Assembly (NCBI RefSeq): GCF_000217955.3 | Contig: NZ_AFOY02000004.1 | Location: 434,001-498,000, forward strand | Length of the DNA: 64,000 nt | Origin: Pseudomonas fluorescens HK44 | Lineage (GTDB): Bacteria > Pseudomonadota > Gammaproteobacteria > Pseudomonadales > Pseudomonadaceae | Direction of reading: 5' to 3' | Shown here: in pieces, positions 18,422 through 28,165 of the stretch | Layout: each line of letters begins with the position of its first letter | How positions within the stretch are numbered: position 1 is the stretch's first letter | The notes under the pieces: model-generated | Told to the model about the DNA's origin: nothing | Seen by the model: the letters and a program-made list of their open reading frames with translations, nothing else | The model's database searches: none | Made by a program: the position numbers and the translations under genes

Positions 18422-18997
18422 TCAGCCCAGCAACTCACTCATGGCAATGATCTGCTCGGCGACCTGGATCAGCTTCTGTTGACGGCTCATGGCCTGGCGG
18501 CGCATCAGGGTGTAGGCCTGCTCTTCATTGCAGTCCTTCATCTTCATCAGCAAGCCCTTGGCCAGCTCGATGCGCTTGCGCTCGGCCAGTTGCTGGTCGC
18601 GGGCCTGGAGTTGGGCACGCAAGGCCTGATCGCTTTCAAAGCGTGCCATGGCCACGTCGAGGATCGGTTGCAGGCGCGCGGCATGAATGCCTTCGACGAT
18701 GTAGGCGCTGACGCCGGACTTGATCGCCTGGCGCATCACATCCGGGTCGTGCTCGTCGGTGAACATCACGATCGGCCGAGGCTGGTCGCGGCTGACCAGC
18801 ACCACTTGTTCCATTACATCACGGCTCGGTGACTCGGTATCGATCAGGATCACGTCCGGACGCACCGTTTCGACGCGCGCAGGCAGGTCGATGGTCAGGC
18901 CTGATTCATCGATTACCTCGAACCCGGCCTCAGTCAGTGCCGCTTTGAGGCGCCCGACCTTTTTCGCCGTGTCGTTGATCAGCAGGATACGCAACAT
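18422..18997 (-). CDS. nasT: ANTAR-domain antiterminator NasT
   Basis: A 191-residue regulator with an N-terminal receiver-like domain (ILLINDTAKKVGRLKAAL, VILIDTESPSRDV) and a C-terminal ANTAR domain (ELAKGLLMKMKDCNEEQAYTLMRRQAM). The ANTAR domain binds paired hexaloop RNA hairpins and prevents leader termination. In Pseudomonas and Azotobacter, NasS holds NasT inactive when nitrate is absent. The phospho-acceptor region (DTESPSR) lacks the usual receiver surroundings, fitting control by NasS rather than by phosphorylation. It follows nasS by 15 bases. Matches PA1785. Confidence 0.95.
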   Translation of the reverse strand: MLRILLINDTAKKVGRLKAALTEAGFEVIDESGLTIDLPARVETVRPDVILIDTESPSRDVMEQVVLVSRDQPRPIVMFTDEHDPDVMRQAIKSGVSAYIVEGIHAARLQPILDVAMARFESDQALRAQLQARDQQLAERKRIELAKGLLMKMKDCNEEQAYTLMRRQAMSRQQKLIQVAEQIIAMSELLG

Positions 18998-19012
18998 GTT
19001 TGAAGCCTCCTG

Positions 19013-20224
19013 TCAGCGGCTGGCGAGAAGAGCGGGGGTGTCGGCCATGGCATGCAGCTTGAAACTGCGGGCATACGCCGCCGGGTCCGAACCATTCCAT
19101 ATTTTACCGTCGATCAACTGACTGCTGCGCATTTCCTGATCCCGGGCCGCGATGCCCAGCGCGCTGGCGGCATCGCTATAGACACCGAGTTGCTGGACCT
19201 GACGCGCCACATGCAGATAGTCCGGGTCTTCGCGCAGCAAGCCCCAGCGCCGGAACTGGGTCATGAACCACATGCCGTCGGAAAGGTACGGCACGTTGAC
19301 GTCGCCGCCACCGTGAAAGCGCAATGCGTGAGGGTCCTGCCAGCGATTGCCCAGGCCATCGGCATAATCACCCAGCAAGCGTGGTTCGATGCAGTCGAGA
19401 GGGGCGTCCAGATATTCGGCGGCGCTCAACAGTTGTGCGGTGCTGCGGCGGTTCTCCGGGCTTTGTTCAATGAAGCGACTGGCCTCCAGGATCGCCATGA
19501 CCAGCGCCCGTGCGGTGTTAGGGTATTGCTCGACGAAGGCGCGGGTGCAGCCGAGGACTTTTTCCGGGTGGTCGGGCCAGATGGTCTGGCTTGTCGCCAG
19601 GGTGAAGCCGAGGTTCTGCTTTACCGCACTGGCGCTCCAGGGTTCGCCGACGCAGAAACCGTCGATCCGTCCGGCCTGCAAGTGCGCAACCATTTGTGGC
19701 GGTGGCACCACGACGCTGTCGACATCCTGCAACGGATGGATGCCCTGGCTCGCCAGCCAGTAATACAACCACATGGCATGGGTGCCGGTGGGGAAGGTCT
19801 GGGCGAAGGTGAGTTTTGGGCGACTTTGGTGCACGTGACGTTCCAGCGCTTCAGGACCGGTCACGCCCAGCCCTTGCAGTCCATGCGAAAGGTTGATGCT
19901 CTGGCCGTTCTGGTTCAGTCCCATCAGCACGGCCATGTCCGTCGCGGCGACGCCGCCGATGCCCAGATGCACGGCATAGATCAAACCATAGAGGCTGTGG
20001 GCGGCATCCAGTTCGCCACTGACCAGTTTGTCCCGCAGGTTGGCCCACGACGATTGGCGCTTGAGGTTCAGCGTCAGGCCGTAGGGCTGGGCGAAGCCTT
20101 GAGTGGCTGCGACCACCATCGAGGCGCAGTCGCTGAGCGCCATGAAGCCGAGATTGATTTCGGTCTTCTCCGGGGCATCGCTGCCATTGACCCAGGCCAG
20201 CGGGCCGATCGAGTGCTCATTCAT
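19013..20224 (-). CDS. nasS: Nitrate sensor NasS (NrtA-like binding protein)
   Basis: A 403-residue NrtA/CmpA-type nitrate-binding protein without a signal peptide, so it acts in the cytoplasm. The ligand-binding core segments are INLGFMALSDCASMVVA, GELDAAHSLYGLIYAVHLG, GTHAMWLYYWLAS and GRIDGFCVGEPWSA. It binds NasT when nitrate is absent and releases it when nitrate is bound. ATG 20224 is preceded by AAGGTG; longer readings pass through the leader. First gene of nasST. Matches PA1786. Confidence 0.94.
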   Translation of the reverse strand: MNEHSIGPLAWVNGSDAPEKTEINLGFMALSDCASMVVAATQGFAQPYGLTLNLKRQSSWANLRDKLVSGELDAAHSLYGLIYAVHLGIGGVAATDMAVLMGLNQNGQSINLSHGLQGLGVTGPEALERHVHQSRPKLTFAQTFPTGTHAMWLYYWLASQGIHPLQDVDSVVVPPPQMVAHLQAGRIDGFCVGEPWSASAVKQNLGFTLATSQTIWPDHPEKVLGCTRAFVEQYPNTARALVMAILEASRFIEQSPENRRSTAQLLSAAEYLDAPLDCIEPRLLGDYADGLGNRWQDPHALRFHGGGDVNVPYLSDGMWFMTQFRRWGLLREDPDYLHVARQVQQLGVYSDAASALGIAARDQEMRSSQLIDGKIWNGSDPAAYARSFKLHAMADTPALLASR

Positions 20225-20240
20225 CGCGTCTTCACCTTGC

Positions 20241-20300
20241 AAAAAAAAACGTCGTCCCGGTCCCTGCGCGAGCAAAGCCGGGTGACGACGCCATTGTCCT
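20241..20300 (-). promoter_or_regulatory. Attenuator leader of nasST
   Basis: Minus strand shows a P2-like hairpin (20298-20287, stem GAC/GTC, loop AATGGC with A1 and G4) followed by a terminator (20291-20241) whose arms CGTCGTC-A-CCCGG and CCGGG-ACGACG are followed by about ten T. I do not find a clean P1 hexaloop upstream. The design resembles the nirB and nasA leaders and suggests NasT may affect its own operon. Confidence 0.68.
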
Positions 20301-20344
20301 TCCACCCACGCCGCCGGTGACATGAGTGCTGATGACTCTGTTAG

Positions 20345-20360
20345 TGCAAGGCATATGCCA
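20345..20360 (-). promoter_or_regulatory. Sigma-54 promoter of nasST
   Basis: Minus strand TGGCAT-ATGCC-TTGCA, an excellent -24/-12 match, about 50 bases upstream of the leader hairpin. Confidence 0.75.
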
Positions 20361-20452
20361 GCCCCGGGTTTCATCAGCTTTCCATCAAGATTGAAAGGCC
20401 TGCACCGCTCATCCTGAGGACCTTCCAACACTCGTCGCCACAGGAGGCAAGC

Positions 20453-21187
20453 GTGCAGATCAATCGACTTTCCACTCCACCATTGGCTGACATTCGTTCG
20501 GACGAACAAGTGATGTTCGTGCGCGTCGGCGAGCAGGCGGTGTGTCTGACGTTGGCAGGCTGTGCACTTTGCTGTTGTCTGCCAGCGGGCTGGCAGGGGT
20601 TGTTGGCGGTTCACGGCGAACTCGACATGACCGATGGCGTGCAGATACAGCCGATGCCCGAAGCGTGCCTGGTGAAACTCCAGGTCTTTATCGATCGGGG
20701 CGCCGGGATGATCGACCAAGGCCCACGACTGGCACCGTGGGCCGCGCTGCCGGTGACGTTCGAGACCATTGAGTCCGACACGCTCCGGGAGCGTTGGTAC
20801 ATCGAGCAGGCCTTGCACGGCGGTTTGTCCTACCGGGCCTTTGCCAGCGTGTTGCGTCATCACGAAAACTATTGGCTCGTGCAGTTTCTGCTTGAGCAGG
20901 GCGGCAGCAGCGAAAAGCTGGTCTGGCTGGCGCAACGCTACGGGGTGTCGGTTTCACACTTTCGTCGATTGTGCCGACAAGCGCTGGGAGGTGCGACCAA
21001 ACCGGCCTTGCGCGCCTGGCGTACGGCTCAGGCGCTGCTGAGCATGAGCCTGGAAGATCGTTCGTTAACCGATGTGGCGCTGCAATTGGGCTACGCCTCT
21101 TCTTCGCATTTCTCCAAAGACATTCGCGAGCTGGTGGGTTTCGCGCCCAGCAGCCTGGCGGATATCACGCACCTCTCAGGCAAGTGA
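20453..21187 (+). CDS. invF: AraC-family T3SS activator (InvF/MxiE-like)
   Basis: A 244-residue regulator with a C-terminal AraC helix-turn-helix pair (WLAQRYGVSVSHFRRLCRQALG and LTDVALQLGYASSSHFSKDIRELVGFAP). The N-terminal half has no recognised ligand domain, as in InvF. In Salmonella InvF acts with the chaperone SicA to turn on translocator and effector genes; a SicA homologue is present here. The start is GTG at 20453 with an ideal AGGAGG eight bases upstream. It is the first gene of the island, divergent from nasST, and ends four bases before sctC. Confidence 0.88.
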   Translation: MQINRLSTPPLADIRSDEQVMFVRVGEQAVCLTLAGCALCCCLPAGWQGLLAVHGELDMTDGVQIQPMPEACLVKLQVFIDRGAGMIDQGPRLAPWAALPVTFETIESDTLRERWYIEQALHGGLSYRAFASVLRHHENYWLVQFLLEQGGSSEKLVWLAQRYGVSVSHFRRLCRQALGGATKPALRAWRTAQALLSMSLEDRSLTDVALQLGYASSSHFSKDIRELVGFAPSSLADITHLSGK

Positions 21188-21191
21188 GCCG

Positions 21192-22847
21192 ATGACTTTT
21201 CGTTTTCTCCCGGCGCGCATTGCACGAGCGGTGCTGTGCGGTGTCCTGGTGTTTGCTCCGCTCCCGATGTTGGCTCAGGCCGAAGGTTTTGTGGCCCGAG
21301 AACAGAGCCTGCGGACTTTTTTCGCCGAGTTGTCCGGGCCCTTGGGAAAAGCAGTGATTGTCAGCAAGGCGGCCGCCGCCAAGCGGATTTCTGGCGAGTT
21401 CGATTTGAGCTCGGCCCAACAGACGTTCGAGCGAATTGCCGGACAAATGGGCCTGATCTGGTACAGCGATGGACAGGCGATATACCTGTACGACGCGTCT
21501 GAAGTGAAAAGCTCGGTGGTGTCGCTGCAGACCCTGACGGTGGACAAGCTCCAGACCTTCCTGCAACGCTCCGGTTTGCAGGACGTGCGTTATCCACTGC
21601 GCAGTGATGGCCTGCGCACGTTCCATGTTTCCGGGCCGCCCCTGTATGTCGACCTGGTTCTGCAAGCCGCACGACTGATGGATAACCAGCGTTCGGAGCT
21701 CTTGCTGGGCAAGCAGCAGATTGGCGTTATCCAGGTGGTCAACACGTTTGTCGGTGACCGCAAATACGAAATTCGCGATGACAAGGTCACGCTTCCGGGC
21801 CTGGCTACGGTGATCGAGAGGTTGCTGCGGGGCGAGCAGGGCGGGCTCGAGCCGACGGTGGCGAAAGCGTTTGCACCGAACCGCCCTGGCGCGATGCCGG
21901 AGTTTCCACTGGAAGGCTTGGCCACGTTGCCGTCGGATCAGGATCCGACGGCGCCGCGAATCCTTGCGCGGGAGATGGCGGCCGGCAATATTCGGGTCGT
22001 GGCTTATCCGGACACCAACACGTTATTGGTCAAAGGCCTACCGGAGCAGGTACGTTTTATCGAAAACCTGGTGGCGGTCCTCGACCAACCCAAGCGGCAC
22101 GTCGAGTTGTCGCTGTGGATCATCGATCTGCACAAGGACGAACTCAATCAGCTGGGCATCAATTGGCAAGGCTCGATCAAGGTCGGCGGACAATTCGCGG
22201 CTTCGCTCAATGCGGGCTCCGCGACCACGCTGGATGGCGTGTCGTTCGTGACCCAGGTGATGGCGCTGGAACGCACGAACCGGGCGAATGTAGTCGCCCG
22301 GCCAGTGATCCTGACGCAGGAAAATGTTCAGGCGATTTTTGACAACAACCGTACGTTCTACGCGCCGTTGGTGGGAGAGCGCAGTGTCGATTTGCAACAC
22401 GTGACCTACGGCACGTTGGTGAGCGTACTGCCGCGTTTCGCCAAGGCGGACGAGATCGAAATGTCGCTGACTATCGAGGACGGTAACGAAGTCGAAAAAA
22501 CCGGCGAGGGCGGGCACGCAAGCACACTGCCAACCGTCGGCCGCACACGGATCAGCACCGTGGCGCGGGTGCCACAGGGCAAGAGCCTGCTGGTCGGCGG
22601 TTTTACCCGCGATGACCACAGTGAACAGATCGGGCGGATTCCGGTGTTGGGCTCGATCCCCTGGATTGGTCGGTTGTTCACCTATCGCCAGAGCCGTTCG
22701 GCCAATACCGTGCGGGTGTTTTTGATCCAGCCCAAGGAAATTATCAGCGCCCTGGAGCCTGAAGCCCCGGATCCTGGCACTCGCCTGATGACCCCGGAGC
22801 AGCATGAGCGGGTGCGGCGTGCCTACTTTCGCGCGGCTGAACGCTGA
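21192..22847 (+). CDS. sctC: T3SS outer-membrane secretin (InvG/MxiD type)
   Basis: A 551-residue secretin forming the outer-membrane ring. It has a signal peptide (MTFRFLPARIARAVLCGVLVFAPLPMLAQA), N0/N1 ring domains (GFVAREQSLRTFFAELSG, GDRKYEIRDDKVTLPGLATVIERLL) and the secretin core with VARPVILTQENVQAIFD and RISTVARVPQGKSLLVGGFTRD. The size is close to InvG. ATG 21192 is five bases after the invF stop. There is no pilotin (InvH) gene nearby. Confidence 0.95.
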   Translation: MTFRFLPARIARAVLCGVLVFAPLPMLAQAEGFVAREQSLRTFFAELSGPLGKAVIVSKAAAAKRISGEFDLSSAQQTFERIAGQMGLIWYSDGQAIYLYDASEVKSSVVSLQTLTVDKLQTFLQRSGLQDVRYPLRSDGLRTFHVSGPPLYVDLVLQAARLMDNQRSELLLGKQQIGVIQVVNTFVGDRKYEIRDDKVTLPGLATVIERLLRGEQGGLEPTVAKAFAPNRPGAMPEFPLEGLATLPSDQDPTAPRILAREMAAGNIRVVAYPDTNTLLVKGLPEQVRFIENLVAVLDQPKRHVELSLWIIDLHKDELNQLGINWQGSIKVGGQFAASLNAGSATTLDGVSFVTQVMALERTNRANVVARPVILTQENVQAIFDNNRTFYAPLVGERSVDLQHVTYGTLVSVLPRFAKADEIEMSLTIEDGNEVEKTGEGGHASTLPTVGRTRISTVARVPQGKSLLVGGFTRDDHSEQIGRIPVLGSIPWIGRLFTYRQSRSANTVRVFLIQPKEIISALEPEAPDPGTRLMTPEQHERVRRAYFRAAER

Positions 22848-23950
22848 TGCTGCCGATTGGTTCCATGGGCGGACGGGCCGCCCAGGCACGCCTGAATGCA
22901 GAAAAGGCCGCCGCGCAACCGCAGCCGCAAGCTGAGGCAGCCGTGGATCTCGACGAGACCGGGACGGCGGCCCTGGTGCAGCGAATGGTGCAAAGCAGCG
23001 ACGAAATGTCGGCGGCGATGACGCAGTTTCGTGGTCGGCGACAGTTCGAGCTCAAGTCCGAATCCCTGGCTGACAACTTCGAAAGAGTCCTGGAGGACGA
23101 CACGGTACCCAAGGCGATGCAGGTGCTCGCTCTGGCGCGGCTGGCGGACAAACCGCTTGCCTGGTTGTTGCAGATGGTGCGCAGCCTGTTTCCCGATGAC
23201 AGTGACCTGGTCCTGGTGCTGCGTGAATTGTTGCGCCGTAAAAAGCTCGACCAGGCCACCCGCCAACGGCTTGAAACCTTGTTGCAGACGGTCATTGCAC
23301 AAGGCACGCCCAAGCGCATGAAAGCGGGGATCAACGGGGCGCTCAAAGCCAGGATGTTCGGCGCGACCATGGCCGTTAAGGCGCGAGCACTGCGTGAAAC
23401 CTATCGCGATTTTCTGGAGAGCGACGAAGGCCCCGTCAGTTGCTACGAAGACTGGGTCGCGTTGTTCGGTCCGGCCCAGCGTATGACGGTGCTGGCCTTT
23501 ATCGAAGCCGCGTTGTTGACCGATATCGACGCCCAGGACCCCAGTTGCTCACGCGCCGAGTTTGGCCGGTTGCTGGTCAAGTTGACCGACCTGAAGCGGC
23601 TGCGCTCCGCGGAGGGGCTGTTTATCGCCGGCCTGCTGGGCGATGAATTGATTTGCCGACACAACCCTCATGAGATCGATTGGCTGGTGTTCCTGTTCGG
23701 CCTGTTGCGCTACCCCGATGACCTCGATCAGTTACTGCTTGGCGTGTTGGGTGAAAGCCTGCTGCTGAGCCTGCACCGTGAGCGTTCTTCGTTGCTGCAG
23801 GTGGTGCGCCAGTTCAGCGTGAAGTTGCCGTTCGAGCTGTTTCCCGATGACGACGCCCCCTTGCGCCTGGCGCAGCAGTTCACCCACCTGGCGGACATCG
23901 CCTTCGCTCAGGAATGCATCGAGCGGCGACGTGTCGCCGCTGGCGCCTGA
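22847..23950 (+). CDS. sctW: T3SS gatekeeper (InvE/MxiC type)
   Basis: A 367-residue helical protein of the InvE/MxiC/YopN family, which sits at the export gate and sets the order of translocators before effectors. An N-terminal Ala/Gln-rich stretch, probably flexible and holding the secretion signal, is followed by alpha-repeat domains (SDEMSAAMTQFRGRRQFE, AKARMFGATMAVKARALRETYRDFL). The ATG overlaps the sctC stop by one base. Identity rests on position and the helical pattern with family-like HRPJ segments. Confidence 0.87.
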   Translation: MLPIGSMGGRAAQARLNAEKAAAQPQPQAEAAVDLDETGTAALVQRMVQSSDEMSAAMTQFRGRRQFELKSESLADNFERVLEDDTVPKAMQVLALARLADKPLAWLLQMVRSLFPDDSDLVLVLRELLRRKKLDQATRQRLETLLQTVIAQGTPKRMKAGINGALKARMFGATMAVKARALRETYRDFLESDEGPVSCYEDWVALFGPAQRMTVLAFIEAALLTDIDAQDPSCSRAEFGRLLVKLTDLKRLRSAEGLFIAGLLGDELICRHNPHEIDWLVFLFGLLRYPDDLDQLLLGVLGESLLLSLHRERSSLLQVVRQFSVKLPFELFPDDDAPLRLAQQFTHLADIAFAQECIERRRVAAGA

Positions 23951-23973
23951 GTATCCGAGGACCCTGATTTTCC

Positions 23974-26022
23974 ATGCTCAATCAATTTTTGCGTAATGTC
24001 GGCGCGCGCCCGGAGCTGTTGATCCTGTCGCTGATGGTGATGATCATCGCGATGCTGATCATTCCGTTGCCGACGGCACTGGTCGACTTTCTGATCGGCT
24101 TGAACATCGTGATTTCGTTGTTGGTGTTCATGGGCTCGTTTTATATCGAACGCATCCTCAGCTATTCGACATTCCCGGCCCTGCTGCTGTTGACCACGCT
24201 GTTTCGGCTCGCCCTGTCAATCAGTACCAGCCGTCTGATCCTGAGCCAGGCCGACGCCGGGGACATCATTGCGTCCTTCGGCGAATTCGTGATCGGCGAA
24301 AGTCTGGTGGTGGGTTTCGTGATTTTTTCCATCGTCACGATTGTCCAGTTCATCGTGATCACCAAGGGCTCGGAGCGGGTTGCCGAAGTCGCGGCGCGTT
24401 TCTCCCTGGACGGGATGCCCGGCAAGCAAATGAGTATCGACGGCGATCTCAAGGCCGGTGCCATCACCGCCGAAGAGGCCAAGGAAAAACGCAGCGTGCT
24501 GGAACGCGAGAGCCAGTTGTACGGTTCTTTCGACGGCGCGATGAAGTTCATCAAGGGTGACGCGATTGCCGGCATCATCATCATCTTCGTCAACTTCATC
24601 GGCGGCATGGCCATCGGTGTCGGGCAACTGGGCATGGACCTGTCCACGGCGTTGTCGACGTACACGCTGCTGACCATCGGCGATGGCCTGGTGGCACAGA
24701 TTCCGGCATTGCTGATTGCCATCGGTGCGGGTTTTATCGTCACCCGGGTCAATGGCGACGACAGTAACCTGGGCCGCAATATGCTCGCCCAGATGCTCGG
24801 TAACCCCTTCGTATTGGGCGTTACCGCCCTGCTGGCAGTTGGGGTCGGTCTGTTGCCGGGCTTTCCGCTGATGACGTTCCTGGTGATTGCCGGCGCCTTG
24901 GGCCTGGTGGTTTTTTCCCGGCATCGCAAGGCCTCCAGGGCTGCAGACCAGCCTGCTGAGCCGCGTCCGGCAGCGTCAGGTCAGGCGCAATCGGAATTGG
25001 GCCTGCTGGAGGACGTCGATAGCGTCGCCACGCAAACCGTCCCGCTGATGTTGCTGGTGCCAACCGCGCGTCTGGACGAGCTGATCACGGCGCGTTTGGC
25101 GGCGCGTTTTCGCAGCCAGTTCTTCGTTGATTACGGGCTGCGGATTCCCGAGCCGCAGTTGTGTGCCGGTGACACCTTGCCGGCCCATCAAGTGGCCGTG
25201 CTGATCAACGAGGTGCGGGCCGATCAGTTCGATATCCATTTCGACCACTGGCGGCTGCTCGATTATTCGCCAGAGCTCGAACCGTTGGGCTTTTCGCTGG
25301 TGCGCGGCACCGACAGCAATCGGCTGGGGGGTGTCTGGGTCAATGCCGCCGACAAGGATCGGGTGCAGCAATTGGGCTACCAGCTGCGTCCGGCCTATGA
25401 CGAGTGCTATCGCTGCCTGGTGACCTTGTTGGCGCGCAATATCCAGGAGTTCTTCGGGGTTCAGGAAACCAAGCAGCTGCTCGACGAAATGGAAAGTCGC
25501 TACCCCGATTTGCTCAAGGAGGTGTACCGCCACGTCACCGTGCAGAAGATCGCCGAGGTGCTGCAACGGTTGATCGGCGAGCGAATTTCGGTGCGCAACA
25601 TGAAGCTGATCCTGGAGTCGCTCGCCCATTGGGCCTCCCGTGAAAAGGACGTGATGGCCCTGGTCGAGCATGTGCGCGGTGCGATGGCCCGGTACATCAG
25701 CAACAAGTTCGCACACGGTAATGACTTGCGGGTCCTGCTCTTGTCGCCGGAGTTCGAAGACGTTGTGCGCAAGGGCATCCGGCAAACCTCGGGCGGCAGT
25801 TTTCTTAACCTGGAACCGGCCGAATCGGAAGACCTGATCGACCGGCTCAGTGTCGGCCTGGACAGCCTGCACATCCCGCACAAGGACATGGTGGTGCTGT
25901 GTTCGATCGATGTGCGGCGCTACATCAAGAAACTGATCGAGGGGCGATTCCGCGAATTGGACGTGATGTCCTTTGGCGAAATCTCCGAAACCATCTCGGT
26001 CAATGTCATCAAGACGCTGTAA
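23974..26022 (+). CDS. sctV: T3SS major export-gate protein (InvA/MxiA type)
   Basis: A 682-residue inner-membrane protein of the FlhA/InvA family. The N-terminal third has about eight membrane helices (MVMIIAMLIIPLPTALVDFL onward) and the FHIPEP-like loop with RVAEVAARFSLDGMPGKQMSIDGDL. The C-terminal cytoplasmic domain (after about residue 340) forms the nonameric ring that receives chaperone-substrate complexes. The signature is almost identical to InvA. Unambiguous. Confidence 0.97.
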   Translation: MLNQFLRNVGARPELLILSLMVMIIAMLIIPLPTALVDFLIGLNIVISLLVFMGSFYIERILSYSTFPALLLLTTLFRLALSISTSRLILSQADAGDIIASFGEFVIGESLVVGFVIFSIVTIVQFIVITKGSERVAEVAARFSLDGMPGKQMSIDGDLKAGAITAEEAKEKRSVLERESQLYGSFDGAMKFIKGDAIAGIIIIFVNFIGGMAIGVGQLGMDLSTALSTYTLLTIGDGLVAQIPALLIAIGAGFIVTRVNGDDSNLGRNMLAQMLGNPFVLGVTALLAVGVGLLPGFPLMTFLVIAGALGLVVFSRHRKASRAADQPAEPRPAASGQAQSELGLLEDVDSVATQTVPLMLLVPTARLDELITARLAARFRSQFFVDYGLRIPEPQLCAGDTLPAHQVAVLINEVRADQFDIHFDHWRLLDYSPELEPLGFSLVRGTDSNRLGGVWVNAADKDRVQQLGYQLRPAYDECYRCLVTLLARNIQEFFGVQETKQLLDEMESRYPDLLKEVYRHVTVQKIAEVLQRLIGERISVRNMKLILESLAHWASREKDVMALVEHVRGAMARYISNKFAHGNDLRVLLLSPEFEDVVRKGIRQTSGGSFLNLEPAESEDLIDRLSVGLDSLHIPHKDMVVLCSIDVRRYIKKLIEGRFRELDVMSFGEISETISVNVIKTL

Positions 26023-26035
26023 GGAGAGGCTGTAA

Positions 26036-26443
26036 ATGGGACACCTGGACATTGCCGGACTGCTGCGCGAAGCGCTGTTGTACAGCGGCTGCACCGACAA
26101 GCAGCTAGGGCACTTCGATAGTCACAGCACCATTGAAATGCAGATGAAGGACCTGCCCGACATCAACGTCGGCAGCGTGGACGGGGAGGTGTGGGTCTGG
26201 GCCGCCGTCATGGAACTGGGGCCCTTGCATTTGAATCATTGTGCCGTCGATCTGCTGCAGTTTTTGCTGCAGGGCAGCCCGTGGTCGCGCAGTGGGCAAC
26301 TGCATTTGTGCCAGGTTGAGGGGCACCTCGAACTGCGCCTGATGAGCAACGAGCAAGCCTTGAGTGATGCGCAGAATTTCGCGCAAGCCCTGGACGCCTT
26401 TGTGGCGGCGATGGAAGAGCTGCTCGGCATTCTGCGCCGATGA
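26036..26443 (+). CDS. invB: T3SS class IB chaperone (InvB/SpaK-like)
   Basis: A 135-residue acidic protein with the size, composition and position of InvB/Spa15, between sctV and sctN. Segments fit the CesT-like fold: helix [15 protein letters not shown], strands [30 protein letters not shown], then [34 protein letters not shown]. InvB-type chaperones serve several effectors. AAGGAG precedes ATG 26036; its stop overlaps the ATPase start (ATGA). Confidence 0.85.
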   Translation: MGHLDIAGLLREALLYSGCTDKQLGHFDSHSTIEMQMKDLPDINVGSVDGEVWVWAAVMELGPLHLNHCAVDLLQFLLQGSPWSRSGQLHLCQVEGHLELRLMSNEQALSDAQNFAQALDAFVAAMEELLGILRR

Positions 26444-27726
26444 CCGGCCGGCTGGAGCGAAGCGCCGCCCACCCCTTGCGCCTGAGTGGTCCGCTGCTCG
26501 AAGCGGCGCTGGTCGATGTGGTCATCGGTGAGGTATGCGACGTTCGTCAGCACTGGCGTTCACCGCAGGTGACGGCCAGGGCACAAGTGATCGGGTTCAA
26601 ACCCGGGGTCGTGCTGCTCAGTCTGTTGGGGGATGCCCGCGGGCTTTCCCGTGAGTCGATGATCGTGCCGACGGGTTCGGTATTGCGCCTGGCCTGCAGT
26701 CACGCCTTGCTCGGCAGCGTGGTCGACCCGGATGGCAAGATCGTCGAGCGACTGGTGCCTTCCACGGCGTTCGAGGCGCAGGATTATCCGGTGGACGCCA
26801 ACCCACCGCCGTACCATCAGCGCCGACCGGTGGCACAGCCGTTGACGACGGGTATTCGAGCCATCGACGGCTTGTTGACCTGTGGCATCGGCCAGCGCAT
26901 CGGGATTTTTGCGGCTGCCGGGTCTGGCAAGACATCGTTGATCAACATGCTGATCAACCATACCGAGGCGGACGTCTTCGTCATCGGTCTGATCGGTGAA
27001 CGGGGCCGTGAAGTGACCGAGTTCATCGAGCACTTGCGGCAATCGGACAAACGCGCGCGCTGCGTGGTGGTGTTCGCCACCTCGGATTTTTCGTCGGTAG
27101 ACCGCTGCAACTCCGCCTTGCAGGCCACGACCATCGCCGAGTATTTCCGCGACCAGGGGCAACGCGTGGTGCTGTTGCTGGACTCGCTGACCCGCTACGC
27201 CCGGGCTCGTCGCGATCTGGCGCTGGCAGCCGGCGAAGCACCGGCCCGACGCGGATATCCGGCATCGGTTTTCGATGCCTTGCCACGTTTGCTGGAACGG
27301 CCCGGTGTAACGGCGCACGGCAGCATCACGGCCTGGTACACCGTGCTGCTGGAAAGCGACGATGAGCCGGACCCGATCGCCGAAGAGATTCGCTCGATTC
27401 TTGACGGGCATATTTATCTCAGTCGAGCCCTGGCCGGCAAAGGTCATTTTCCGGCGATTGATGTGTTGCGCAGCGCCAGCCGAGTGGCGGCGCAAGTGAC
27501 GGATCCGCAGGTGCAACAGGTGGCTTCGCAGACCCGTGAATTAATGGCGCGACTTGAACAGTTGCAGGTTTTTCTCGACCTGGGGGAATACACCCCGGGC
27601 TCCAATGCGGCCAATGACCACGCGATGCAACGTCAGGACGGGTTGAACCAATGGCTGCGCCAAACACCGGGCGAGTGTTCCGCCCCCGCCGAAACATTGC
27701 GGAGCCTGAATGAACTCATTGCCTGA
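26440..27726 (+). CDS. sctN: T3SS ATPase (InvC/Spa47 type)
   Basis: A 428-residue hexameric ATPase that strips chaperones and unfolds substrates at the gate. Walker A is [12 protein letters not shown] (around residue 163), Walker B is [17 protein letters not shown] (around residue 245), and the family segment [10 protein letters not shown] is present. It starts inside the invB stop and overlaps the start of sctO by 17 bases. Confidence 0.97.
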   Translation: MTGRLERSAAHPLRLSGPLLEAALVDVVIGEVCDVRQHWRSPQVTARAQVIGFKPGVVLLSLLGDARGLSRESMIVPTGSVLRLACSHALLGSVVDPDGKIVERLVPSTAFEAQDYPVDANPPPYHQRRPVAQPLTTGIRAIDGLLTCGIGQRIGIFAAAGSGKTSLINMLINHTEADVFVIGLIGERGREVTEFIEHLRQSDKRARCVVVFATSDFSSVDRCNSALQATTIAEYFRDQGQRVVLLLDSLTRYARARRDLALAAGEAPARRGYPASVFDALPRLLERPGVTAHGSITAWYTVLLESDDEPDPIAEEIRSILDGHIYLSRALAGKGHFPAIDVLRSASRVAAQVTDPQVQQVASQTRELMARLEQLQVFLDLGEYTPGSNAANDHAMQRQDGLNQWLRQTPGECSAPAETLRSLNELIA

Positions 27727-28165
27727 GATGCGTCGCCTGCTGGGTTTCAGTGAGTTTCGCCAGCAGCGTCATGAGCAAACCGTGCGGCGTACACAGCAGC
27801 AGTTGCAACCGCTGATTGACCAACAGTCGAGCCTCGATCAACACGAGGCTTCGCTGCAAGACCTGCTGGTCAGCCATCGTGCGCAATCGAGTGTGCTGGA
27901 TCGCGCGCAGCTGCTGGCGTTGCTGCGACGTCAGGCAGTGATCCGCCGCCAGATTCATCTCGTGCGCCTGGAGCGTGATCGCCTGGCGCAGCAATGCGTG
28001 GAGATCCGGCAATCGTTGCACGAGCAACGCGAACAGTTGCGCTTGTTGCAGCGCAAACACGGCAAATACGAGCGGTCTTTCGAGCGGTTATCGCGTGCGC
28101 ATCGGCTCAAAGGGGTGCGCAGAGAAGAAAGAGAGATAGAAGACATGACGGGAGTGCGGCGATGA
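27710..28165 (+). CDS. sctO: T3SS stalk protein (InvI/SpaM/YscO-like)
   Basis: A 151-residue, highly charged coiled coil rich in Gln, Arg and Leu ([35 protein letters not shown]). This is the pattern of the SctO stalk, which is inserted in the ATPase hexamer and contacts SctV. It overlaps sctN and sctP at its ends. Identity comes from position and coiled-coil character. Confidence 0.82.
   Translation: MNSLPEMRRLLGFSEFRQQRHEQTVRRTQQQLQPLIDQQSSLDQHEASLQDLLVSHRAQSSVLDRAQLLALLRRQAVIRRQIHLVRLERDRLAQQCVEIRQSLHEQREQLRLLQRKHGKYERSFERLSRAHRLKGVRREEREIEDMTGVRR

Noticed and set aside
20225..20452. Island attachment site or tRNA at the left edge
   Set aside because: No tRNA and no direct repeat shared with the pyrD side (50709-50790) is visible; the gap holds the nasST promoter and leader.
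24976..26100. Minus-strand frame opposite sctV
   Set aside because: Antisense to a conserved membrane protein gene; composition is that of a shadow frame.
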